Below, piece after piece: positions 30,495 through 37,552 of a stretch of 64,000 nt of DNA (positions are counted from its first letter, which is position 1; each line of letters begins with the position of its first letter). Where the stretch lies: positions 93,774 to 157,773 of the forward strand of contig NZ_FOXS01000009.1 of the NCBI RefSeq assembly GCF_900115775.1, written 5' to 3'. Made by a program: the position numbers and the translations under genes. The notes below the pieces were generated by a model. The model had not been told where the DNA came from and did no database searches. It saw only the letters and a list, made by a program, of their open reading frames with translations. The stretch is from Hymenobacter arizonensis (GTDB taxonomy: Bacteria > Bacteroidota > Bacteroidia > Cytophagales > Hymenobacteraceae).

Positions 30495-31364
30495 CCCTGC
30501 ACCTGAGCCCCGAGTTCGGACAAATCCTACTGGCCACGGCCCAGCAGCTGGGCTGCCCGAAGCCTTTGTCGAGAAGGACTATTGGGTGAGCTATGTGCTG
30601 CGGGCGCTGGCTGATTCACCCTTTCGCGAGCAGCTGGTGTTCAAGGGCGGCACGGCCCTGTCCAAGGCCTACGGGCTGAAGACGTCGACCTGGCCATTGC
30701 CGGCACCGAGGGCTGGACGGGCGGGCAAATAAAGAAGCTCATGGACGCGGGCGCCAAGCACATTACCCAGGGCCTGACGGCCGTGGTGGAGCCGGGCGTG
30801 ACCGTGCGCGGCAGCCACTTCCGCAAAACCCTGCACCAGTACCCAGCCATTGTTGGCCCGGCTGCCGGCTCTCAGGTGCGGCCGGGGGCGGTGCTGCTCG
30901 AAGTCAACGCCTTCGCTCGCCCCCACCCCAACCAGTGGCGGTCGGTGCAATCCTATGCCGGTCAGTTCCTGACCCAGCGCGACGAGCGGGAGATGGTAGC
31001 GCAGCACGGCCTGGCCCCATTTGAGGTACTCGTACTGGCCCTGGAGCGGACGCTGGTGGAGAAGATACTGGCCTTGGTACGCGCGGGCTATGCGCCGGAC
31101 CCATTGGCTGAGCTGCGGGCGAAAATCCGCCACGCTTACGACCTGCACCAGCTCCTGCAGCAACCCGCGCTGCAGGCTTTCCTGGCCAGCCCGGCGTTCG
31201 AGACCCTGCTGGCTGAGGTACGCGCCGACGACGCCCGCAACCAGGAGTTTCAGGGCGCCTGGGCTACTCAGCCGCTAGTCCAGGCGCAGCTGTTCGCCGA
31301 TGCGGGCCGAACCTGGCAGCAACTGGTGCCAACCTATCAGGGCGCTTTCCGGCAACTCGTCTAG
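30491..31364 (+). pseudogene. AbiEii-like nucleotidyltransferase toxin, frameshifted
   Basis: ATG 30491 opens MTLHLSPEFGQILLATAQQLG, then the true frame continues as LPEAFVEKDYWVSYVLRALADSPFREQLVFKGGTALSKAYGL, with a one-base loss near 30553. A second break near 30680 loses about 16 bases; the expected RFSED part of RFSEDVDL is gone and only DVDLAIAG remains. The C-terminal part (AGAKHITQGLTAVVEPGVTVRG...HDLHQLLQQ...) is intact to TAG 31362. AbiEii transfers nucleotides to tRNA or similar; GGTALSKAYGL and DVDL belong to its active site. Two lesions argue for true decay, not a single sequencing error. Confidence 0.8.
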
Positions 31365-31473
31365 GGGTATTGCCTCCCAAGGCAGCCATCCAGCTTACCC
31401 TGAGCCAGGTTGGGGCCCGTCTGCGAGATTTCTAAACGGCCGGTCCCTCAATTAATAAGGAGCCGCCCCTCCC

Positions 31474-31980
31474 CTACTTGCCTTTCGCCGGCGGGCCGTG
31501 CTGCAGGTAGTAGTTGACTGCTTCGTCAACCAGCTCCTTCAGGTACACCCGCCGGCTGTGGAACATGAGCTCCTCGTGGATGTAAGCCAGGGCAGCCCGC
31601 TGGGTTTCCCCTTCCAGGCGAATCAGGGAAGGCTGCAGCCCGGAGGAAGCACCGGCTGCCGGAGCTGGTGCCTGCACCTTGGGTGGGCGCCCCCTCCCCT
31701 TCCGGGGTTCCGGGGCTATTGCCGTGGGCTGCGGCTGGGCTGCGGGCTTCGTTGCCGGCACTGGGGTTGCTGCCGGCGCCGGCGCTACTGCTGGAGCGGC
31801 CGCTAGTGGAGCGGCCGCCACCGGTGCTGGTTCGGGGACTGCCACAGGCGCCGGGATTGCCGCTGGCTCAGCTTTAGCTGGCTCCGCAGCCGCGGGTGCG
31901 GCCGGCATGTGGCCGGGTTGCCCGCGCAGCATGGATATCTTCTCGTCTGTGGAGATTTTCAGGCGTTGAATCTTGGCCAT
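31474..31980 (-). CDS. Partition partner protein with Ala/Pro linker and RHH-like end
   Basis: 168 residues from ATG 31980, overlapping the parA stop as TAATG. A short N-terminal segment MAKIQRLKISTDEKISMLRG is followed by about 90 residues of Ala/Pro low complexity (APVAVPEPAPVAAAPLAAAPAVAPAPA). Then come an AT-hook-like RKGRGRPPK and a C-terminal segment SLIRLEGETQRAALAYIHEELMFHSRRVYLKELVDEAVNYYLQ that reads like a ribbon-helix-helix dimer. Placed directly after parA, it is likely the centromere-binding partner. The linker and the RHH at the end are unlike classical ParB. The N-terminal piece may contact ParA. No enzyme activity expected. Confidence 0.7.
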   Translation of the reverse strand: MAKIQRLKISTDEKISMLRGQPGHMPAAPAAAEPAKAEPAAIPAPVAVPEPAPVAAAPLAAAPAVAPAPAATPVPATKPAAQPQPTAIAPEPRKGRGRPPKVQAPAPAAGASSGLQPSLIRLEGETQRAALAYIHEELMFHSRRVYLKELVDEAVNYYLQHGPPAKGK

Positions 31981-32708
31981 TACGCTACGAGTTCAGAAGT
32001 GAGTTGAGCACGGGCAATCAGTTCGTCGCACAGGGCGCGCACTTCGGCTTCCACGGATGCATCTGCCCCCACTGACCGACGATAGGCCGGGTTGAGGTAG
32101 CTGTAGCGGGTCGACAAGCGCTTATAGCAGCCGAGCTGACGCAACGAGGCCTGCAGGCGCGGCAGACCCAGCGCGTCGGTGAACTCGTCCATGTCCTTCT
32201 CCTCTTTCAGGTTGGTGCGGTGCGAGTGCACGCCGAAAAAATTGAAGTCCAGCCCTTGCTCCCGCGAGAGCCGGGAGATTTCCTGCAGCAGCTGCATGAA
32301 AGAGATGGTGGCGAGGCGCTCGGCGTCGGAGGCCCCGACGGGCACCAGCACCACGTTAGCGCCGCTAAGCACGTCAATCATGGCCGTGTCGTCCGAGCGG
32401 CCAGGCACGTCGATGAACACCACGTCGTATTCGTCGCCGACTTCGTCGAGCCGGTCGTACACCTGACCCATGCCCACGGATTCGAGCGTGTAGGGAAAAG
32501 CGGGCTCCGAAAGCGTACCGGCGAGGCGCTCCTGCTCCACGCTGGGCTGGTCGTTGGTGAGGCGCACCCCGGCCAGGGTTTGCTGCGAGTCGGCATCGAC
32601 CACGAGCACCCGGTAGCCATAGTCGGCCGAGAGCGCGCCAGCCAGTACGGTGATGAGAGTACTCTTACCAATGCCGCCCTTCTGGTTGGCAACGCAAATG
32701 ATTTTCAT
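31980..32708 (-). CDS. parA: ParA-type partition ATPase
   Basis: 242 residues from ATG 32708. Deviant Walker A NQKGGIGKSTLITVLAGAL (residues 8-26) with signature Lys, Walker A' VLVVDADSQQTLAG, Walker B DVVFIDVPGRSDDTAMIDVL and a later NLKEEKDMDEFTDAL. It lacks the N-terminal HTH of type Ia ParA, so a small type Ib ParA. It binds nucleoid DNA with ATP and moves plasmid copies apart with its partner gene 31474-31980, to which it is translationally coupled. The AT-rich repeat region directly upstream is the candidate centromere. Confidence 0.9.
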   Translation of the reverse strand: MKIICVANQKGGIGKSTLITVLAGALSADYGYRVLVVDADSQQTLAGVRLTNDQPSVEQERLAGTLSEPAFPYTLESVGMGQVYDRLDEVGDEYDVVFIDVPGRSDDTAMIDVLSGANVVLVPVGASDAERLATISFMQLLQEISRLSREQGLDFNFFGVHSHRTNLKEEKDMDEFTDALGLPRLQASLRQLGCYKRLSTRYSYLNPAYRRSVGADASVEAEVRALCDELIARAQLTSELVA

Positions 32709-33060
32709 AAAGCAGGGGAACTAACGGGTTAAGCCGCAGCGGGCGGAAGCAAGTTGCAAATAAAGCAGCTTGTTTCTTGATTTTCAAAGTTACTCGTAAA
32801 CTTGTTGTTTTGTTTCCTAGAAAATAAGATTACAAGTTAACTTATTTACAGAATGATTTATTTCTTGTTTTCCTGATTTCTAAGTTGCTATAAAACATAG
32901 TTTATAAGTTTCTCAGTAAACATTAATTAAAAGCTCTTAAGAAACTTATTTCCTAAATTACTAAGAAACAAAGTGCCATACGGGGCGTAATGTCCCCAGG
33001 ATGCTAGATTTTTAGCTTTCCTAATTTACTTATTTCTTAAGAAATAAAATATGCTTTCTG
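32709..33060. other. AT-rich centromere-like region upstream of parA
   Basis: No gene. Recurrent short words GTTTCT/AGAAAC, AGTAAAC and ACTTATTT occur many times from 32770 to 33050, some as inverted pairs (TTTCTTAAGAAA near 33034-33045). A related stretch GTAAACTTATTTACT occurs at 28963-28977. Such clusters upstream of parA are typical of parS/parC sites. Also contains the parA promoter. Confidence 0.5.
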
Positions 33061-33239
33061 AAACTGCTAAACGGCTCCTGGGAGCACTGCGCCAGGTTTT
33101 GCTGCCCAGCAGGCCAAGACCAATCGGCCATGACAGTAGCCATAAGGCTTTAGCCCACACGCCCACGTTACCCCAGGGGTTAGGTTACTTAGGTCGAACA
33201 GCGGTCGGTACCTGCGCTGAATGCCAGCCACCGGCTGGA

Positions 33240-33340
33240 TAAGACCCCATTAGGGTAGTTAGCAAGAAGACTACCAATTATCTGCGCTAACGCACTGATT
33301 AATTGGTAGTTATTTATCAACAGAGTTGATAAAGGTTAAC
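33240..33340 (+). other. Candidate oriT upstream of the mob genes
   Basis: Nested inverted repeats: CTACCAATTA (33271-33280) pairs with TAATTGGTAG (33300-33309), with a TGCG/CGCA pair inside. A second perfect hairpin TTTATCAAC/GTTGATAAA (33313-33333) follows. The region lies just before the mobC-like gene on the same strand, the usual oriT place. The nick site is not identified. Confidence 0.5.
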
Positions 33341-33346
33341 TATAAA

Positions 33347-33877
33347 ATGTATGACCTTAAAAATCAGTCAGTAAGAATTAAGAACAGTATGCAGGAGCAG
33401 GAACAGCAACCCGTTTCACAGCTGTCTGGAGGACCGGCTGTGAAGCACCTCACGGTCAGCGGACCGGCGCACCGGCTGGTGGGAGCGGAGTCGGCCCGGC
33501 TGGGCCTTACGCGAACGGAGTATGCCGACGCCGCCGTTCGATACTTTGCAGAAAGGAGCCTGAACCCGGTGGAAGCTCAGGCTCGGGAAGGACAGCTTAT
33601 CATGGCGGAGGTAAAGCGACTGGGCGACCTGGTGTTTTCCTACCTGCAGGAGCAGGAGCGGGGCTTGCTGCTGGAACTAGTGCGTTCCCAGTTGCACCAG
33701 CAGGCGGTGCAGGAGCAAACCCTTCGGGTAGTTGAGAATTTATTGGCCCCGGAAGGAGGGGAGGTTCTGCATAAAATTCAGCGAAAAAATCAGGAGCGCA
33801 TTGCTGAAGCCACGGCCGCAGGGTTGGCCGCACTGGATATAAAGGCGCTAAATAAAGGGCGCAAAAGCGGGGATTAA
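33347..33877 (+). CDS. BtgA/MobC-like mobilisation accessory protein
   Basis: 176 residues from ATG 33347 (ATG 33389 is an alternative). The segment VKHLTVSGPAHRLVGAESARLGLTRTEYADAAVRYFAERSLNP reads like the RHH/MbpC-type DNA-binding part of BfmA/BtgA proteins of Bacteroidota mobilizable plasmids. It is followed by a coiled coil (EAQAREGQLIMAEVKRLGDLVFSYLQEQERGLLLELVRSQ). It probably binds oriT next to the nick and aids the relaxase. The relaxase gene begins 4 bp downstream. Short distance and order are the main support besides the pattern. Confidence 0.7.
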   Translation: MYDLKNQSVRIKNSMQEQEQQPVSQLSGGPAVKHLTVSGPAHRLVGAESARLGLTRTEYADAAVRYFAERSLNPVEAQAREGQLIMAEVKRLGDLVFSYLQEQERGLLLELVRSQLHQQAVQEQTLRVVENLLAPEGGEVLHKIQRKNQERIAEATAAGLAALDIKALNKGRKSGD

Positions 33878-33881
33878 AGCC

Positions 33882-34913
33882 ATGCATGCGAAGCTGATTA
33901 ACCCGAAAAGCAATGGCAAGAATGCCTATAATAATCAAGGCAGCGCGGCCCAGGCCTTGAATTATTTGACCCATGAGGCCCGAAAGGAGGGCCAGGAAGC
34001 TCGTTATTTTAATGGGCAGCAGGACGTGCTGAGCCGCGATTCGGTGCTGGCGGCGCTGGACAATAATGTAAAGGGACTACGGGCCGACGAGGCCAAGTTC
34101 TACTCCCTGGTGATTAGTCCCAGCCCGGAAGAGCTGGCGCACATCGGCGGCGGGGAGGAAGCGAAGCTGCGCGCCTTTGCCCGGGAAGTTATGGCCGCCT
34201 ACGCAGCGGGCTTCCGCCTGAAAGATGGTGGGGCAGTGGGGCAAGAGGACCTGGTATGGGGAGCTATTATTCACCAGGAGCGCATCCACCGCGGCACGGA
34301 CCCGGCCGTGAAGGAAGGAGATGCTAAGACGGGGCAGCCGCGGCCCGGCCTGCAGGCTCACATCCACGTGGTGGTTTCAGCTCGCGACAGGGCCCAACGC
34401 GTCACGCTCAACCCCGGAGGGCGCGTCAGCCGGTTTAGTCTGCGCGACTGGCAGGATGAGGCCCGGCAGGTATTTGAGCGGCAGTTCCAGTATCAGGGGC
34501 CCGCTTCCAAACAGCGAAAGGCCCCTCCCATTTCCGCACCCAACCCGAAGCGTAACGCGCGGATTGCGCAGCGCGTCGAACAATTGAACCGGCAGGCAGA
34601 CCCACGCCAGCGCCTGGATGCGGAGCGGGTGCAGCGTATCGCGCAGGGGCGGGGCTACGACCCCATTTTCTACGACCGGCTGCGACGGCTGGAGGGGCGT
34701 GCCCGGCGGGGGCAGCCCCTCGACAACGCCTACCACCTGCTGGCCACGGGCCGCGAGGAGCCGGCCCGCCCAAATACCGGTCACCAGGTGCGGCACGCCC
34801 TGCACAGCCTGCAGCAAACGCTACGCGCTACCTCCGGGCCCGAGCGCGTGGCCACCCAGGATATTGGGGAGCAGCCCCGGCGCGGGCATCACCAGTGGGA
34901 AGCCGAACTGTAA
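33882..34913 (+). CDS. Relaxase (MobA/BtgB-like, DUF5712-type)
   Basis: 343 residues from ATG 33882. N-terminal MHAKLINPKSNGKNAYNNQGSAAQALNYLTHEA carries the candidate nucleophile Tyr. KFYSLVISPSPEE is the first beta/motif II area, and GLQAHIHVVVSARD (about residues 157-170) gives the HxH metal motif. The C-terminal half (RNARIAQRVEQLNRQADPRQRL...) is Arg-rich. It nicks oriT and pilots the strand to the coupling protein. Relaxases of this kind occur in Bacteroidota plasmids. The tail from 270 on is poorly conserved in feel. Coupled to the mobC-like gene upstream and 28 bp before the coupling protein gene. Confidence 0.8.
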   Translation: MHAKLINPKSNGKNAYNNQGSAAQALNYLTHEARKEGQEARYFNGQQDVLSRDSVLAALDNNVKGLRADEAKFYSLVISPSPEELAHIGGGEEAKLRAFAREVMAAYAAGFRLKDGGAVGQEDLVWGAIIHQERIHRGTDPAVKEGDAKTGQPRPGLQAHIHVVVSARDRAQRVTLNPGGRVSRFSLRDWQDEARQVFERQFQYQGPASKQRKAPPISAPNPKRNARIAQRVEQLNRQADPRQRLDAERVQRIAQGRGYDPIFYDRLRRLEGRARRGQPLDNAYHLLATGREEPARPNTGHQVRHALHSLQQTLRATSGPERVATQDIGEQPRRGHHQWEAEL

Positions 34914-34941
34914 CAAACGTGTACGCTAAATCCACCCTTCT

Positions 34942-37020
34942 ATGAGCATGATGAGTGCCCCCCGGCAGCCGAGTAGCCACCGCCTGACCGGGCTGTATAT
35001 CGCCCTGGGTTTTTTGCTGGTGGTGCTGGCGGGCGGCGAGTATTACCTGCTGTCTCACCCCTTGTTTTTTGCCGGGGCGCTTACCTCGGCTGCCCCGCAA
35101 TCAGGGCTGGGTGCTTCCATTACTTCCCGCCTACTCCTGGGCACGGCCACGTTTTACCAGCGCTGGCAACCCACGCAGCTGCAGCTGCGGCGCATCCAGC
35201 TGGGTGCAGCGGCCTTGGTGCTGCTAAGTGGGACGCTGTTGCTTCCCATCGCCACGTTTTCGGCCGGCGTAGTGGCTTGGCTGTACCCTGCGGCCGCTTT
35301 GTTTGCTCTGGGCGCCGGCCTGGCTGCCGGCGTGACGCGCGCCCTGCACAAGACCGAGCGGTTTGGGCTCCGTACCGAGCGCCGGCAGCAGATTTCGGAG
35401 CACGGCTTCAGCCTGGCCACGACGGACGGGGGCTGGATTAATATTCCCAATCCCTTCCGGGGTACGCTGGATCCCTTCCGGGGTACGCTGGTCCTGGGCG
35501 GAGCGGGGGCGGGTAAATCGTATTCGATAGGGGAGCCCCTGATTGAGCAGTTCACGGAAAAGGGGTTTGCCGGCCTCATCTACGACTTCAAGTTCCCGGT
35601 GCTGGCCGAAGCTGCGCAGAAAGCCTTCGTGCTGGCCGACGCCAAAGCCCGGGCAGTAGGGGAGGAGCCAGCTCATGTGCAGCTGCACATCATCAACTTC
35701 AACGACCTGGAACGCAGCGAGCGGGTGAACCCGCTGCGGGCCGACAAGATGCCGGTGGTGGCCTATGCCAACGAGTACGCCCGCGCCATCATGGCCAACC
35801 TAAACCCGGAGAGCATCAAAAAGATGGACTTCTTCGACACCAGCGCCAACGCCTTCCTGACGGCCATCATCTGGTTTTACAAGAAGAACTTCCCCACGTT
35901 CTGCACCCTGCCCCACGTGGTGAACACGGCCCTGCACCCGGACTTTACCCACGTGCTGAGCATGCTCGACACCGACCCCGAGTGCGGGGACATGGTGCGT
36001 TCCATCACGACGGCCGTGAAGCAGCGGGCCGAGAAGCAGGTGGCCGGCGTCATTGCCTCGCTGCAGATTGTGCTCACGCGCATCAACTCGCCGGAAATTG
36101 CCTGGGTGCTCACGCCCGACGAAGCGAGAGGGGAGGGGTTCAGCTTGGAGCTCAACAACCCGAAGGCTCCCAAGGTCTTGGTAGTAGGCAACGACCCCAC
36201 GCTGAAGGAAACCTTCTCGCCGGTTATCAGCTGCATCGTGGCCGTGGCCCTGAAGCTGATGAACCAGCAGCACAAGCACCCGAGCTACGTGTTTCTCGAC
36301 GAGGCCGCCACCATCTACGTGCCCAACCTGGAGGTGATACCGGCCACGGCCCGCAGCAACAAGGTGGCCATGATTTACATGACCCAGGATTTAAGCCAGA
36401 TGATTGACGCCTACGGCCGCGAGAAGATGCAGGTGATGGTGAGCAACCTCAACAACCAGTTTTTCGGCAAGGTAAACTCCCTCGAAACGGCCAAGTTTGT
36501 TTCGGAGCTGGTGGGCAAAGAAGACCGCGAAATGGTCTCGGCCAGCCTGGGGCGCAGCCAGAGCGGCGGCAGCCGCGGCGCGGGCAGCAGCACCAACCAG
36601 AGCGTGAGCTGGCAGGAGCGCAATCTGGTGCGCCTGCAGGATACCATCACGCTGGAGACCGGCGAATTCATCGGCCAGACCGTCGAAACCGAGCAGCCCT
36701 TTTTTAAGGGAAAAGTAGAACGCCAAGCGGTGCCCGGGAATTACCCCCTGCACCCGCTGGCCACCTTCGAGGGCGGTCTGGCCCCCGTGCAGGCGGATAC
36801 CCCGGCAGGGGAGGATTTAGGCCGGGATTGGCTGAGCCAGCGACGGGCAGCCCGGCAGGCCGGCAGCACTCCCGCTTTGGAGCCAGTTAGCGCGGTGCAG
36901 GCGGTTATTCAAGCTAATTTTGAGCTCATCCGCGAAGACGTGGCCAGTATTGTTGGGCAATATGCCAACACTCTTAAATTGGGCGTAGGCTCAAGCAATG
37001 AAAGCGAACCGCTTTTGTAA
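34942..37020 (+). CDS. Type IV coupling protein (TraG/VirD4-like)
   Basis: 692 residues from ATG 34942. Three N-terminal membrane helices (LYIALGFLLVVLAGGEYYLL, LGAAALVLLSGTLLLPIATF, VVAWLYPAAALFALGAGLAAG). Walker A GGAGAGKS (about 185-192), Walker B YVFLDEAATIYVP (about 448) and MIYMTQDLSQ (about 475) are complete. Directly before Walker A the 7-residue unit NPFRGTL is doubled by a 21-bp tandem duplication. The hexameric ATPase hands relaxase-DNA to a T4SS channel; none is encoded here, so transfer would use a helper. The C-terminus after 560 is variable. Confidence 0.88.
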   Translation: MSMMSAPRQPSSHRLTGLYIALGFLLVVLAGGEYYLLSHPLFFAGALTSAAPQSGLGASITSRLLLGTATFYQRWQPTQLQLRRIQLGAAALVLLSGTLLLPIATFSAGVVAWLYPAAALFALGAGLAAGVTRALHKTERFGLRTERRQQISEHGFSLATTDGGWINIPNPFRGTLDPFRGTLVLGGAGAGKSYSIGEPLIEQFTEKGFAGLIYDFKFPVLAEAAQKAFVLADAKARAVGEEPAHVQLHIINFNDLERSERVNPLRADKMPVVAYANEYARAIMANLNPESIKKMDFFDTSANAFLTAIIWFYKKNFPTFCTLPHVVNTALHPDFTHVLSMLDTDPECGDMVRSITTAVKQRAEKQVAGVIASLQIVLTRINSPEIAWVLTPDEARGEGFSLELNNPKAPKVLVVGNDPTLKETFSPVISCIVAVALKLMNQQHKHPSYVFLDEAATIYVPNLEVIPATARSNKVAMIYMTQDLSQMIDAYGREKMQVMVSNLNNQFFGKVNSLETAKFVSELVGKEDREMVSASLGRSQSGGSRGAGSSTNQSVSWQERNLVRLQDTITLETGEFIGQTVETEQPFFKGKVERQAVPGNYPLHPLATFEGGLAPVQADTPAGEDLGRDWLSQRRAARQAGSTPALEPVSAVQAVIQANFELIREDVASIVGQYANTLKLGVGSSNESEPLL
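35450..35491 (+). repeat. 21-bp tandem duplication inside the coupling protein gene
   Basis: Two exact copies of a 21-bp unit (35450-35470 and 35471-35491) give NPFRGTL DPFRGTL just before the Walker A loop. Frame is kept. Confidence 0.85.
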
Positions 37021-37552
37021 GAAGTAGGAATATCACCGTTTCATTCAACCCGTCACAGAAATCAGCTGGTAGCCGCCGATTAGTTTGCTGCACCGCAGAG
37101 TTGGCAAGCACTTCGTCAGGGCGGCCATAGACCACGCTAGTGAATTTGCCTTCGCTGTGATTTTTTGTTCCAGTAATTGAGGCCGGGCGGGTGCGGCAAT
37201 AGCATTCTCACCTTTGAACCGGTAAACATCCTCCTACCAAACCAGCGTGGACCAAAGCTCCGTTCATGGAACAGCAGGTGACAGCCGTCTATGGTGTGTT
37301 GGCCCGTCGTCTGCAAAGGGCGCTGGCGCATCGCGCTGCACTGCGGTGGGCGGGAGGAAACGCCCGTGACGAGGGAGTACGTGTTGTCAATGTCGTCGTA
37401 GGCATATTTTGGTTTGAAGCCAACGTCGAAGTGGTACTTCCCGACCACGAGGGGTCGTACGGACCCAAATATTGCAACAGCAAGCATTTGGATAGAGCAT
37501 AGCGACCAAAACCACCGGGAACAAATGGCCACATTCACAAAGTAGGCCGGGC
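37021..37552. other. Region between transfer genes and PUL, no clear gene
   Basis: A minus-strand frame (37137-37538, 133 aa) starts MNVAICSRWFWSLCSIQMLAVAIFG and has scattered Trp/Tyr residues, but no known pattern. A plus-strand frame (37266-37502) overlaps it. I cannot decide whether either is real; the minus frame is the better candidate. Confidence 0.3.
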
